The notes: generated from the sequence alone by a model not told the origin. 64,000 nt of DNA from Streptosporangium brasiliense (GCF_030811595.1 NZ_JAUSRB010000001.1:62001-126000), one strand, 5' to 3'. Positions 42,825 through 52,522 are shown, numbered from the stretch's first letter. Program-made: numbers and translations.

Positions 42825-43391
42825 TCAGACGGAGCTGCGCATCACGGACATCGCCTGGGTGAGCCGGCCGAGCTCCTCCAGCATCGCGCTCGCCGACTCC
42901 GACAGGGTGCTGTCGACGGTCAGGGTGCCGTCGGCGGCCACGCTCTTGCGCCGGAAGACGGTCACCGCAGCGCCTGCCGGGACCATGCGCAGCTTGGTCA
43001 CGACCGGCTTGAGCAGCTCGACCGCGCGCAGGCCGCCGGAGAGCCCGCCGTAGCTGACGAACCCGACCGGCTTGTGGGCCCACTCGCGGTGGAGGAAGTC
43101 GAGGGCGTTCTTCAGGGGGGCGTTGAAGGCGTAGTTGTACTCCGGCATGACGAAGACGAACGCGTCCGCCGCGTCGATCGTCGCGCTCCAGTCCTTGGTG
43201 TGCTGGTGGACGTAGTTTCCCGTGGTCGCGTCCTCGGGCTCGTCCAGGAACGGCAGCCCCACCTCGGCGAGGTCGACGAGTTCCACGTCGAACCCGCCGT
43301 GCTCGACGGCGTGGCGGGTGAACCAGTCGCCGATGGCGCGTCCGGTCCGGACCGGACGGGTGCTGGCGACGATGACCTTCAGCAGCGGCAT
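42825..43391 (-). CDS. NAD(P)H-dependent FMN reductase
   Basis: Encodes 188 residues of the flavodoxin-like reductase family, with the FMN phosphate loop near STRPVRTGRAIGDW and the flavin-contact motif PEYNYAFNAPLKNALDF. It reduces FMN or quinones. Two copies of a GTTNAC-type palindrome lie just upstream of the start. One is almost identical to the operator of the MarR gene at 47367, so control by that MarR protein is likely. Confidence 0.92.
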   Translation of the reverse strand: MPLLKVIVASTRPVRTGRAIGDWFTRHAVEHGGFDVELVDLAEVGLPFLDEPEDATTGNYVHQHTKDWSATIDAADAFVFVMPEYNYAFNAPLKNALDFLHREWAHKPVGFVSYGGLSGGLRAVELLKPVVTKLRMVPAGAAVTVFRRKSVAADGTLTVDSTLSESASAMLEELGRLTQAMSVMRSSV

Positions 43392-43412
43392 GGCGTGCCC
43401 CCCTCAGAAGTG

Positions 43413-43426
43413 GTTTACGTGTAAAC
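43413..43426. promoter_or_regulatory. palindrome GTTTAC-GT-GTAAAC, candidate MarR operator
   Basis: Six-base perfect arms around GT, 22 bases upstream of the FMN reductase start. Confidence 0.6.
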
Positions 43427-43444
43427 AGAGACTGCCGCCATTTT

Positions 43445-43464
43445 GGTTACATGTCAACTAACGG
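43445..43464. promoter_or_regulatory. MarR operator copy 1
   Basis: GGTTACATGTCAACTAACGG matches 19 of 20 bases at 47334-47353. It lies 54 bases upstream of the FMN reductase, in the 271-base gap to the amine oxidase gene, which otherwise holds nothing recognised. Confidence 0.75.
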
Positions 43465-43662
43465 CTGGGGTCCGGAGGGGCCGAGGTCCGGGGGAGGGGC
43501 CCCGGCGTGGCGGGCCGGCCGGCCCGCGGCCGTCCCGGCGCACTGCCGGCCAGGCGCGGCACAGTGTCACGCGATGATCGACATCGGTTACGCGATGCCG
43601 ACTGCCGCCGGGGCCCGCCGGTCCTCATGCTGATCGCCAACACGATCAGAGAGGCCACCCCC

Positions 43663-45327
43663 ATGGCACGAACCTCGTCCCTGCGCGCGCTCCAGCGCCT
43701 GGCAGCCGAGCACCACGACGCCCGCCGTCTCCGGATCCCCGTCGAAGACCTGCGCGGACTGCGCGCCGAGGCCGCCGCCGTACCGGGCGGTATCGCCCGC
43801 CGTGACCTGCTCAGGCGCGCCGCGCTGGCCGGTCTGGCGGTCACCGCGCTCGGCTCCGCCCAGGGCCGCGCCCGCGCCGACGTCACGCCGCAGGCCAAGC
43901 CGCCGCTCAAGCCCGCCCGGGTGGCCGTCATCGGCGCCGGGATCGCCGGGCTCACCGCGGCGCTCACCCTCAGGGACGCGGGGGCCACCCCGATCGTCTA
44001 CGAGGCCGACCCGTCACGGGTCGGCGGCCGGATGTACTCCCAGCGCTCCCACTGGGCGGGCGGCCAGACCTCCGAGATCGGCGGCGAGCTGATCGACGTC
44101 GAACACAAGAAGATGCTGGAGCTGTGCCGCCGTTTCGGCCTGTCCACAGTCAACTTCGCCGGGGCCGGGCCGAACGGCGCCGAGGAGATCCTGCACGTCA
44201 ACGGCGCCTACTACCCGCGCTCCCAGGCGGACGCCGACTTCAAGGAGATGTATCAGACGCTCCACGCCGACCTGCAGGCCGCCGGCGAGGTGAGGTGGGA
44301 CAGCACCACGCCGGAGGGCACCGCGCTGGACAACATGTCGATCCGGCAGTGGATCGACTCCCGGGTGCCCGGCGGCTACGCCTCGGACCTCGGCCGCTTC
44401 CTCGACGTCGCCTACAACGTCGAGTACGGGGCCGAGACGACCGACCAGTCCTCTCTCGCGCTGGTCCTGCTGATGGGCTACCAGCCCAATCCCGGCCACT
44501 TCAACGTCTGGGGCCTGTCGGACGAGCGCTATCACATCGTCGGCGGCAACGACCTGCTCCCGCAGGCCATGGCGGCGGCCCTGCCGTCCGGCTCGGTCCA
44601 GACGGGCTGGGAGCTGCTGGCGGTGCGGGCGAACGCCGACGGCACCCAGACGCTCACCTTCGACAACGGCGGCACCACCAGGACTGTCGTCGCCGACCAC
44701 ACGGTCCTCACCGTGCCCCTGCCGATCCTGCAGCGCCTGGACCTGTCGCGCGCCGGATTCGACGCCCGCATGACGGCCCTGCTGCGTGACGCCCGGATGG
44801 GCTACGTCACCAAGCTCAACATGCAGTTCACCCGCCGGACCTGGATCGGCGCCGGCCCGTGGCCGGGGGTGTCGGCCGGGGACTGCTTCACCGACCTGCC
44901 CTTCCAGCAGTGCTGGGACACCACCAAGGGGCAGGCCGGCTCGACCGGGGTGCTCATCCAGTACGGCGGCGGCGACGCGGCCCGGTCCCTCGACCCGTCC
45001 ACCCCGTTCCCCACCGACTCCGACGCCTACGTCCGCGCCCTCGTCGCCTCGACGCTCACCCGGATCGACACGGTCTTCCCCGGCACGAAGGCGGAGTGGA
45101 ACGGCCGCGCCCAGCTCTCGGCCTGGCACAGGAACCCCTACGCCCTCGGCGCCTACTCCTACTGGCCGGTCGGATACCTGCACAGGCACGCGGGCTACGA
45201 GGGGACCAGGCAGGGCAACGTGCACATCGCCGGAGAGCACTGCTCCTACGACTTCCAGGGGTTCATGAACGGCGGCGCCACCGAGGGAGAGCGCGCCGCG
45301 GGCGAGGTGATCGACGCGCTGCGGTAG
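43663..45327 (+). CDS. flavin monoamine oxidase, Tat-exported type
   Basis: Encodes 554 residues from ATG 43663 (AGAGAGG eight bases upstream). A twin-arginine stretch (RRDLLRRAALAGLAVTALG, from residue 47) precedes the FAD Rossmann motif VIGAGIAGLTAAL (~90-101). Later motifs ADPSRVGGRM and GEHCSYDFQGFMNGG are typical of FAD amine oxidases. Substrates could be amines or L-amino acids. The Tat motif is preceded by an unusually long 46-residue n-region, so a later start cannot be excluded. Confidence 0.9.
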   Translation: MARTSSLRALQRLAAEHHDARRLRIPVEDLRGLRAEAAAVPGGIARRDLLRRAALAGLAVTALGSAQGRARADVTPQAKPPLKPARVAVIGAGIAGLTAALTLRDAGATPIVYEADPSRVGGRMYSQRSHWAGGQTSEIGGELIDVEHKKMLELCRRFGLSTVNFAGAGPNGAEEILHVNGAYYPRSQADADFKEMYQTLHADLQAAGEVRWDSTTPEGTALDNMSIRQWIDSRVPGGYASDLGRFLDVAYNVEYGAETTDQSSLALVLLMGYQPNPGHFNVWGLSDERYHIVGGNDLLPQAMAAALPSGSVQTGWELLAVRANADGTQTLTFDNGGTTRTVVADHTVLTVPLPILQRLDLSRAGFDARMTALLRDARMGYVTKLNMQFTRRTWIGAGPWPGVSAGDCFTDLPFQQCWDTTKGQAGSTGVLIQYGGGDAARSLDPSTPFPTDSDAYVRALVASTLTRIDTVFPGTKAEWNGRAQLSAWHRNPYALGAYSYWPVGYLHRHAGYEGTRQGNVHIAGEHCSYDFQGFMNGGATEGERAAGEVIDALR

Positions 45328-45372
45328 GACACGGGGACGGCCCGTGCCCCCGTGAAGCCATCGCGGGGGCAC

Positions 45373-45525
45373 GGGCCGCACCTCAACGCGGGCCGTACTT
45401 CAATGTGGGCCGTACCTCGACGCGGGCCGTACTTCAACGCGGGCCGCACCTCAACGCGGGCCGTACTTCAATGTGGGCCGTACCTCGACGCGGGCCGTAC
45501 TTCAGGACGGGCCGCCTCTCATGCG
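45373..45525. repeat. 17-bp tandem array, nine copies with 68-bp higher order
   Basis: Units start every 17 bases from 45373 to 45509 with core GGGCCGTACTTCAACGC. Four variants recur in the order A-B-C-D-A-B-C, giving a 68-bp super-repeat. The array fills most of the 220-base gap between the convergent amine oxidase and APC permease genes. Confidence 0.92.
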
Positions 45526-45547
45526 CCGGCCGTACTCTCACATGCGG

Positions 45548-47062
45548 TCAGTCACGTTCGACGGTGTCCTCCAGCACGATCCGGCCGATGATCGCGTACT
45601 TCTCGGGCCTGCGGGCCCTCAGATAGAGGGCGAGGGCGGCACCCAGCACGGCGGCGCCGAGCACGATCCAGGGGATCAGGGCGAAGAACGGGGACTTGGC
45701 GGCGTCTCCGGCGGCGGCCTCCTGGTTCTGGAACAGCAGCAGGACCACGTAGGCCATCGCCAGGCCGCCCAAGAGCGGGGCCAGCAGGGTGCGCCACCAG
45801 GACGCGGTCTCCGGGTGCTTCTTCCTGACGTGGAAGTAGCCGATCACCGAGAACGAGCAGAGGGTCTGCACGATCAGGACGGCCAGCGTGCCCAGCACCG
45901 CGAGCAGGGTGTAGATGTGCAGATAGGGGTCCATCCCGGCGAAGAAGAACGCCAGCACGATCACCACGGAGATCGCGGTCTGCACGGCTCCGGCGATGTG
46001 CGGGGAGCCGTGCCTGGGGTGGGTGGCGCCCAGGGTCGCGCGGGTGCCGGGGATGAGATCCTCGCGGCCGATCGCGTAGAGGTAGCGGGCGGCGCAGTTG
46101 TGGAAGGCCATCGAGCAGGCGAAGGAGCCGGTCAGGATGAGGATCTTGAACAGGTCGACCGCCCACTCCCCGACCAGTTCCCCGGTGGGGTTGAAGAAGA
46201 TCCCGGCGAACTCCTCGGCCGCGATCTGAGGCGCCTTCACCCCGTTGGCCGCCACCGTCATCCAGGAGACGAAGGTGTAGAACAGGCCGATGCCGATCAC
46301 CGAGACCAGGGTCGCGATCGGGATGATCCTCTTGGGCTCGCGGGACTCCTCCCCGTACATGGCGGTCGACTCGAACCCGACCCAGGACCAGAAGCACATG
46401 AACAGGCCGAGCCCGACGGCGCCCGTCTCCAGGCCGGTGACGGTGAAGGCCCTCGCGGGGTTGAGGGTCTCCGCCATCAGGCCGTCCGGGCCGCCGCCGT
46501 GGAAGAGGGTCACCGTGGCGGTCAGCCCGAGCATGAGGATCTCGGTGACGAGGAAGACCCCCAGGACCTTGGCGGTCAGGTTGATGTCGAAGTAGGTGAG
46601 GATCGCGTTCAGCGCCAGGCCGAGCAGGGCGAACCAGAGCCAGTGGATGTCCACACCGGCCAGGCTCTTGAAGGTGTCGTTGGCCGAGTAGGCGAAGAAC
46701 CCGATGATCGAGGCTTCGAAGACGACGTAGGCCATGGTGGCGAGCAGGCCGGCCACCATGCCCACGACCTGGCCCAGGCCGTGGGAGATGTAGCCGTAGA
46801 AAGCGCCAGCGGAGGTGATGTGCTTGGCCATCGCCACGTAGCCCACCGAGAAGACGGTGAGCACGATCGTCGCCACGAGGTATCCGGCGGGCACGCCCAG
46901 GCCGTTGCCGAAGCCCACGACGATCGGGACGTTGCCGGTCATCGCGGTGATGGGCGCGGCGGTGGCGACCGCCATGAAGATGACGCCGACCAGCCCTACG
47001 GCGTTCTTGCGGAGGCGGTGGACACCGTCGGCCGGGGCCTCGGTGCTGTCGGTGATGCTCAA
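45548..47062 (-). CDS. APC family amino acid/polyamine permease
   Basis: Encodes 504 residues with 12 predicted transmembrane helices. The unwound helix-1 motif is visible in VATAAPITAMTGNVP, and helix 6 has the FMCFWSWVGFESTAMYGEE signature. No ATG or GTG is suitable; TTG 47062 follows AAAGG and begins MSITDS. It may import an amine that the neighbouring amine oxidase degrades. Confidence 0.88.
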   Translation of the reverse strand: MSITDSTEAPADGVHRLRKNAVGLVGVIFMAVATAAPITAMTGNVPIVVGFGNGLGVPAGYLVATIVLTVFSVGYVAMAKHITSAGAFYGYISHGLGQVVGMVAGLLATMAYVVFEASIIGFFAYSANDTFKSLAGVDIHWLWFALLGLALNAILTYFDINLTAKVLGVFLVTEILMLGLTATVTLFHGGGPDGLMAETLNPARAFTVTGLETGAVGLGLFMCFWSWVGFESTAMYGEESREPKRIIPIATLVSVIGIGLFYTFVSWMTVAANGVKAPQIAAEEFAGIFFNPTGELVGEWAVDLFKILILTGSFACSMAFHNCAARYLYAIGREDLIPGTRATLGATHPRHGSPHIAGAVQTAISVVIVLAFFFAGMDPYLHIYTLLAVLGTLAVLIVQTLCSFSVIGYFHVRKKHPETASWWRTLLAPLLGGLAMAYVVLLLFQNQEAAAGDAAKSPFFALIPWIVLGAAVLGAALALYLRARRPEKYAIIGRIVLEDTVERD

Positions 47063-47333
47063 ATCGCGTGCGCCTTTCTGGGACCAGCGCCGGATGGGGG
47101 GATGGCGAAGATATTGACCGGCGGTGAGACCGACGAACAAGGTGCCTGCGGACCTCAAACGATTACGACATGTCATCTTGTCCTGCCGGTCCTGCCGGTC
47201 CTGCTGGTCCTGCTGGTCCTGGTGCGCGGACCGGCAGAGGCTCCCGCTCCTCTGGTTCATCGGGCCGGCGCCTGCCCGCGGCGGCCGCAGGAGCGACGGG
47301 GGCCGACGGGCGGGCCGATGGGCGGACCGTTCT
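47063..47333. other. divergent intergenic region with 9-bp repeats
   Basis: This gap between the permease and MarR starts holds four tandem copies of TCCTGCCGG/TCCTGCTGG (47181-47216) and an isolated GACATGTC palindrome near 47168. No convincing gene is seen. Confidence 0.6.
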
Positions 47334-47353
47334 GGTTACATGTCAACCAACGG
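47334..47353. promoter_or_regulatory. MarR operator copy 2 (autoregulatory)
   Basis: GGTTACATGTCAACCAACGG lies immediately upstream of the -10 box at 47355, covering the -35 region, a position that would block transcription of the MarR gene itself. Confidence 0.75.
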
Positions 47354-47354
47354 T

Positions 47355-47360
47355 TAGGGT
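47355..47360 (+). promoter_or_regulatory. -10 box of the MarR-gene transcript
   Basis: TAGGGT ends six bases before ATG 47367; the transcript is probably leaderless. Confidence 0.6.
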
Positions 47361-47366
47361 GGGCGC

Positions 47367-47843
47367 ATGGCCGACCCACGGTGGCTCGACGAGCGGGAGT
47401 TCCGGGCGTGGCTCGGCTACCGCCGGATGCGCCTGTTGCTCGACGCACAGATCGCCCGTGACCTCAGCCGGGAGTCGGGCCTGTCCGATCCCGACTACGA
47501 CGTGCTGTCCGCGCTGACCTCCAGCGAGGACCGCCGCTGGCGCCTGCAGGCACTCGCCGACCGCATGCTGTGGTCCAAGAGCCGCCTGTCCCGGCACATC
47601 AGCCGGATGGAGGAGCGCGGCCTGGTCACCCGCGAGGACTGCGCCACCGACGCCCGCGGCGCGGTCATCGTCCTCACCGAGTCAGGGCAGCGGGCCATCG
47701 AGGCCGCCGCCCCCGGCCACGTCGAGTCGGTCCGCCGCCACCTGATCGACCTGCTCACCCCGGAACAGATCGATACTCTCGGCGACATCGCGGACACGGT
47801 GCTCGCGCACCTCGCCGAGGCGCAGGGCGACGCCGGCCCTTGA
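47367..47843 (+). CDS. MarR family transcriptional regulator
   Basis: Encodes 158 residues with a winged helix-turn-helix (LQALADRMLWSKSRLSRHISRMEERGLV). The wing contains TDARGAVIVLT. Its own promoter carries the 20-bp operator also found before the FMN reductase gene, so both are probably repressed by this protein and released by a quinone, flavin or similar ligand. Confidence 0.9.
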   Translation: MADPRWLDEREFRAWLGYRRMRLLLDAQIARDLSRESGLSDPDYDVLSALTSSEDRRWRLQALADRMLWSKSRLSRHISRMEERGLVTREDCATDARGAVIVLTESGQRAIEAAAPGHVESVRRHLIDLLTPEQIDTLGDIADTVLAHLAEAQGDAGP

Positions 47844-47918
47844 ACTGGTCAACTCGCCCACGCCGCGGGGGAGAGCGGCCTAGCATCGGGCGCGAGGCGG
47901 ATGGGCGAGGGGGACCCG

Positions 47919-48728
47919 GTGACTCGGTTGTTTCTACCCGCGGGGGTCTACAACCCCGTCGTGACGGCGGACGGCCAGCGGTGGCGCGACTTCGAGCTGG
48001 AGGCTCCGGGTCCGGCCGGGGTGGCGGCGCCACGGGAGCCCGAGCGGGTTCCCGACCGGATTCCCGACCGGGTTCCCGACCGGGTTCCCGACCGGGTTCC
48101 TGAGCGGGCGCAGTGGAGGCCGCTGCGGCTGGAGCGGTGCCGGCCGTACGGCGTGGCCGGGGGGCTGGCCAGGCCCGACCCGCAGACCCAGGAGGACATG
48201 GTGCGGGCCGTGCCGGTCACCGAGCAGGGGGTGCCCCGGCGCTTCCCCGATCCGCGGGGGATGTGGATCAGGCTGATCAACGGGGCCGGGGCCGCCGAGG
48301 ACCCGTTCCGGGCGACCAACGCGGTGGACTGCGCGCTGGCGGTGCTCTCCACCTGGCACGGCGCGCCGGCGGTGGCCGCTCCCCGGCGGCCGGAGTACGA
48401 CCGGGTCGGAAAGCCGCTGCTCACCGGTGAGGCCGGGGGAGTGGCGCGGGCCGAGCGGTGGCTGGGCCAGCGCTTCCAGTACGTGGGACAGGGGCGCCAC
48501 GCCTACGTCCCCATCGCGCAGGCACTGCTGGCGGGCGGGCACGGTGCCGCCGCGATCATCGTCAACCGCTGGCCGGCCGGCGGCAGCCACGCGTGGAACG
48601 CGGTCAACTCCGGCGGAGAGGTGATCTGGATCGACGCGCAGCGGGGCCACATGGCGGTCGAGCCGCCGTACGAGTCGGTGACGGGCGTCTTCTGCGTGGT
48701 GATCGACAGAGAGGGGCGGCGGCTGTGA
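47919..48728 (+). CDS. papain-fold toxin (Tox-PL, glutamine deamidase type) domain protein
   Basis: Encodes 269 residues from GTG 47919 with GAGGGGG upstream. Residues 43-63 are five or six tandem VPDR repeats from a 12-bp DNA repeat. Residues ~130-262 fit the papain-fold glutamine-deamidase toxin domain: Cys138 (NAVDCALAVLSTWHG), His224 (GGSHAWNAVN) and Asp239 (VIWIDAQRGH) form a plausible triad. There is no signal peptide or secretion domain, so how it would leave the cell is unclear. It overlaps the next gene by four bases, as toxin and immunity genes often do. Confidence 0.78.
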   Translation: MTRLFLPAGVYNPVVTADGQRWRDFELEAPGPAGVAAPREPERVPDRIPDRVPDRVPDRVPERAQWRPLRLERCRPYGVAGGLARPDPQTQEDMVRAVPVTEQGVPRRFPDPRGMWIRLINGAGAAEDPFRATNAVDCALAVLSTWHGAPAVAAPRRPEYDRVGKPLLTGEAGGVARAERWLGQRFQYVGQGRHAYVPIAQALLAGGHGAAAIIVNRWPAGGSHAWNAVNSGGEVIWIDAQRGHMAVEPPYESVTGVFCVVIDREGRRL

Positions 48729-48994
48729 AGCTCGACCAGGCCAGGGCCATCGCCGAGGAGTATTTCAACGGTGTCCGCAGCCCAGGCTCCGCCGCAGAGA
48801 TCAGGATATATACCTTCAAAGAAGGCTATGTCGCCTGGGCGAAGGAGCCCGAGCCCGACGACCCCAGCGTGCTGCCCGACACGGCCGGCGCGGGCTGCAT
48901 CGTGATCGACAAGGCCACCGGGGAGGTCGTCATCCGTCCCCTGCTCAACCCCGAGACGGTGGCGGAGCAGTGGCCGGGGCGCCGCCCCCGATAG
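48725..48994 (+). CDS. YrhB/Imm35-like putative immunity protein
   Basis: Encodes 89 residues from GTG 48725, overlapping the toxin-domain gene (GTGA). The fold pattern (helix, then strands ending VIDKATGEVVIRPLLNP) resembles the YrhB/Imm35 family of small immunity proteins. Pairing with a papain-fold toxin domain supports an immunity role, but this is inference. Confidence 0.65.
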   Translation: MKLDQARAIAEEYFNGVRSPGSAAEIRIYTFKEGYVAWAKEPEPDDPSVLPDTAGAGCIVIDKATGEVVIRPLLNPETVAEQWPGRRPR

Positions 48995-49007
48995 AAGGCG
49001 CCCCGGC

Positions 49008-49215
49008 CACCGGGAGGAGCCCGACCCGCGGACGGAGGCCCAGCCGGTGACCGGAGCGCCCGGCCCGCGGGCGGGGCCCGGCCAGCCACCGGAGTGCCCG
49101 GCCCGCGGGCGGTGAGTGCCAGGTCAGCCGGCCACCGGGAAGAGCCCGACCCGCGGGCGGGGCCCGGTCGGCCACCGGAGTGCCCGGCCCGCGGGCGGAG
49201 GGTGCCAGGTCAGCC
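49008..49215. repeat. about 40-bp tandem repeat, five diverged copies
   Basis: Blocks with CCACCGGAGTGCCCGGCCCG or close variants recur from 49008 to the end of the facing permease gene. Two longer blocks near 49086 and 49168 also share GTGCCAGGTCAGCCGG. The array fills the 215-base gap and touches the permease stop codon. Confidence 0.8.
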
Positions 49216-51726
49216 GGCGGCGAGCGAGCCCACGATCGAGGCGCGCGCCGCCCGGCGGGCGGGCAGCACGGCGGCGACCACCCCGGCCAGGCCGGACAGC
49301 GCCACGAACGCCAGGATCTGCAGGACCGGGAGCTGGAAGACGACGTCTTCCGTCATCGTCCGCGCCGCGGCCCAGCCGAACGTGACGCCGAGCACCACGC
49401 CGACCAGCGCGCCGATCAGCCCCAGGATGAGCGCCTCCACCGAGAGCATCCGCCGTAGCTGGGGCCGGGTCAGGCCGAGCGCCCGCAGCAGCGCCGACTC
49501 ACGGGTCCGCTCGTGGACCGACAGGGAGAGCGTGTTGGCGATGCCCAGCAGGGAGATGAGCACCGCCAGGCCCAGCAGGCCGGTGATGATCATCAACATC
49601 ATGTCGAGCGCCTCGTCGAACTCGCCCCGGACATCCGTCGAGCTGGCGACCTTCGCCGTCGGGTACGGCTGCGCCGCCGCCTCGACCACCTTGCGGGACC
49701 GCTCGGGGCTGACGCCGTCCTTGGCGTTGATCATCACCCGGCTGTCGTCGACCGTGCCGAAGTAGCGCTCGAAATCCTTGTCCGGCACGGTCACCTCGGC
49801 CAGATCGGTGTTCTGCGGGTCGAAGGTGGACACGATCGTGAGGTCCACCGTGCCGGCCCTGGCCGTCCGCACCGGCAGCCGGTCGCCGACCTTGAGCTTG
49901 AGGCGCTTGACGACGTGGTCGGCGACGACCGCGGTGCCGGGCCGGAGAAGGTCGATCGAGCCCGTGGCGAGCTCCGGCCTGAAGTCCGAGCCGGCGGTGA
50001 AGGTCCCGACCTCATACTTCTCGCTCCTGTCACCGGCCCTGGCGGCGCTCGCCCGGAAGGCGACGACCGAGGTCAGCTCGGGCTTGGTCCGCAGGTCCTC
50101 GGCCAGCGCGCGGGGCAGCCCGGAGTCCCGGGCCTGAGCCTGGACCATGTAGTCCACGGGGAACTGGTCGTCGAGCTTCTGGGTGTAGGTCATCCGGATG
50201 GTGCCGGTGAGGACGGCGATGAGCGTCATCAGCGTCACGCCCACGGTCAGCGCCACGGTGGTGGTGGCCGACCGCTTGGGATTGCGCCGCGAGTTGTCCA
50301 CGGCCAGCTTGCCGGGCACCCGGAACAGCTTGGCGGGCAGCCAGCCCACGAAGGCGCCGAGCGGCTTGACGATCACCGGGCCGAGGGTCAGCACCCCGAG
50401 GAAGACGAGCGAGCCTCCGGCCATGACCACCACGAGCGCGGTCTGACCGGCCCCCATGTTCAGCGCGGCCACCGTGGCGCCCACGCCCGCGACCAGGAAC
50501 AGCGACGCGAAGATCACCCGGGTCAGGCCCGCCCGGAAGGTGTGCTCCTCGACCTGCGTGCGCAGCGCCGCGATCGGTGCGACCTTCGTCGCCGACCGCG
50601 CCGGCAGCAGCGCCGCCCCCACCGTGACGACCAGGCCGATGAGCAGGCCGAGAGCGATCGTGCGCGGCGTCAGCGCGGCGGTCGCCTCGGGCAGCGGCGC
50701 CCCGACCGAGGACAGCACGGCCAGCGCCCCCGCGCCCAGCCCGTAGCCCAGCAGCAGGCCCAGCACCGACGACAGCACGCCCACCACGACGGACTCCAGC
50801 ACGATGGAGCCGAACACCTGCCCGCGGGTCGCGCCGATGCAGCGCAGCAGCGCCATCTCGCGCGTCCGCTGGGCGACCAGGATGTTGAAGGTGTTGTAGA
50901 TGACCAGCGCGGCCACGAACATCGCCACCAGGCCGAACAGCAGCAGGCCCAGCTTGAGGAACTCGGTGTCGGCGCCGTTCTGCCGGGCCATGGCGTCGGC
51001 GTACTGCTTACCCGTCTTGACCTCGTATCCCGAGCCCAGGGCCGCGGCGACCGAGTCGCGCACCGTCTCCTGCGACACGCCCTCGGCGGCCGCGACGTCG
51101 ACCTCCCGGAAACCCTTCTCCCCGGTCATCGTCTGGGCCGCGCCGGTGGTGAAGCCCACCGCGCCGGTGTAGCCGAGCTCCTGGTTGAGGCCGACATCGA
51201 ATAGGCCCACCAGCGTGAACCGGTGCTTGGCGTTCCCGGAGTCCAGCACCGTGACGGTGTCGCCGACCTTGAAACCGCGGGTCTCGGCGGTGTTCTCGTC
51301 GAGCACGGCCTCCGTCGGGGTCTTCGGGGCGGAGCCACTGGTGATCGCCGTGCGGTTCAGCGAGCCCTCGGCGATGGAGATGCCGGCCGTGGGATAGTCA
51401 CCGGCCGCCTTGCCGTCCTTGCCGATCAGTGCGGCGGTGCCCTGCACGAGCCCCTGCGCGTCGGCGACGCCGCCGACGGCGCGGATCTTCTCCAGCGTGG
51501 CGGCGGAGACGGACGGCACCGCGTCGGACTTCTCGTCCGGCACGGGCAGCACGGCGACATCGATCTTGTCAGCCGCCGCGGAGAACTTCTGGGTGAAACC
51601 CGCTTCGATGGTGTCGGTGAGCACGAACGTGCCCGCGATGAAGCCCACCCCCAGCGCGATCGCCAGCGAGGTGAGCAGCAGGCGCAGCTTGTGCGCCCGC
51701 AGTCCGGCCAGAGTCGTCTTCAGCAA
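49210..51726 (-). CDS. ABC transporter permease, FtsX/MacB type
   Basis: Encodes 838 residues from TTG 51726. An N-terminal helix and MacB-like extracytoplasmic domain (~20-230) lead into a first FtsX domain (~255-390). A middle segment and second extracytoplasmic domain follow, then a final three-helix FtsX domain (~705-830). It couples ATP hydrolysis to extrusion or signalling at the membrane. Its start is one base after the ATPase stop, so the two are translated together. Confidence 0.93.
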   Translation of the reverse strand: MLKTTLAGLRAHKLRLLLTSLAIALGVGFIAGTFVLTDTIEAGFTQKFSAAADKIDVAVLPVPDEKSDAVPSVSAATLEKIRAVGGVADAQGLVQGTAALIGKDGKAAGDYPTAGISIAEGSLNRTAITSGSAPKTPTEAVLDENTAETRGFKVGDTVTVLDSGNAKHRFTLVGLFDVGLNQELGYTGAVGFTTGAAQTMTGEKGFREVDVAAAEGVSQETVRDSVAAALGSGYEVKTGKQYADAMARQNGADTEFLKLGLLLFGLVAMFVAALVIYNTFNILVAQRTREMALLRCIGATRGQVFGSIVLESVVVGVLSSVLGLLLGYGLGAGALAVLSSVGAPLPEATAALTPRTIALGLLIGLVVTVGAALLPARSATKVAPIAALRTQVEEHTFRAGLTRVIFASLFLVAGVGATVAALNMGAGQTALVVVMAGGSLVFLGVLTLGPVIVKPLGAFVGWLPAKLFRVPGKLAVDNSRRNPKRSATTTVALTVGVTLMTLIAVLTGTIRMTYTQKLDDQFPVDYMVQAQARDSGLPRALAEDLRTKPELTSVVAFRASAARAGDRSEKYEVGTFTAGSDFRPELATGSIDLLRPGTAVVADHVVKRLKLKVGDRLPVRTARAGTVDLTIVSTFDPQNTDLAEVTVPDKDFERYFGTVDDSRVMINAKDGVSPERSRKVVEAAAQPYPTAKVASSTDVRGEFDEALDMMLMIITGLLGLAVLISLLGIANTLSLSVHERTRESALLRALGLTRPQLRRMLSVEALILGLIGALVGVVLGVTFGWAAARTMTEDVVFQLPVLQILAFVALSGLAGVVAAVLPARRAARASIVGSLAAG

Positions 51727-51727
51727 C

Positions 51728-52498
51728 TCAGGCCTCCAGCTTCATCAGCGTGTCGAGCACGGTCTGCGGCGTCGGCTTGACCACCTCGCTGACCAGCAGG
51801 CCGTCACGGAGGAAGACCACCCGGTCGGCGTAGGAGGCCGCGACCGGGTCGTGGGTGACCATCACGATCGTCTGGCCGAGCTCGTGCACCGAGGTACGCA
51901 GGAACGACAGCACCTCCGCGCCGCTGCGCGAGTCCAGGTTCCCGGTCGGCTCGTCGGCGAAGATGACCTGCGGCTTGCTGATCAGGGCGCGGGCCACCGC
52001 CACGCGCTGCTGCTGGCCACCCGACAGCTCGGTCGGCTTGTGGCCGAGCCGGTCACGCAGGCCCACGGTCTCCACGACCCGGTCGAACAGATCCCGGTCG
52101 GCCTGGCGCCCGGCGATCTCCAACGGGAGCCGGATGTTCTGCTCGGCGGTCAGCGTCGGCAGCAGGTTGAACGCCTGGAAGATGAAGCCGATCCGCTCGC
52201 GGCGCAGCAGGGTGAGCTGCTTGTCGCCCAGCCCGGTGAGCTCCACGTCGCCGATGTGCACCTGCCCGCCGCTGACCGTGTCCAGCCCGGCCAGGCAGTG
52301 CATCAGCGTGGACTTGCCCGACCCGGAGGGGCCCATGATCGCGGTGAAGGCGCCCGTCGCGAAGGAGACGTCCACCCCCCGGAGGGCGTGCACGGCAGCG
52401 TCCCCCTGCCCGTACACCTTGGTCAGACCTCTGGCTACCACGGCGGCCGCCACGCTCTCCCGCGCCTTCCAGGCGCCGACCTCTCCGGTGATGGTCAC
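51728..52498 (-). CDS. ABC transporter ATP-binding protein, LolD/MacB type
   Basis: Encodes 256 residues from GTG 52498 (AGGAGAG six bases upstream). Walker A is GPSGSGKST, the signature [15 protein letters not shown], and Walker [13 protein letters not shown]. It powers the adjacent FtsX-type permease. The two-component system upstream on the same strand is the likely regulator, and a palindrome lies 25 bases before this gene. Confidence 0.95.
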   Translation of the reverse strand: MTITGEVGAWKARESVAAAVVARGLTKVYGQGDAAVHALRGVDVSFATGAFTAIMGPSGSGKSTLMHCLAGLDTVSGGQVHIGDVELTGLGDKQLTLLRRERIGFIFQAFNLLPTLTAEQNIRLPLEIAGRQADRDLFDRVVETVGLRDRLGHKPTELSGGQQQRVAVARALISKPQVIFADEPTGNLDSRSGAEVLSFLRTSVHELGQTIVMVTHDPVAASYADRVVFLRDGLLVSEVVKPTPQTVLDTLMKLEA

Positions 52499-52522
52499 GT
52501 CAACTCTCCTCGGCAAACATCT

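Noticed and set aside
45373..45525. CRISPR array
   Set aside because: Units are adjacent 17-mers with no unique spacers and no cas genes nearby.
49513..51204. 563-codon open frame antisense to the ABC permease
   Set aside because: Composition is typical of antisense frames; the permease has clear FtsX domains and coupling to the ATPase.
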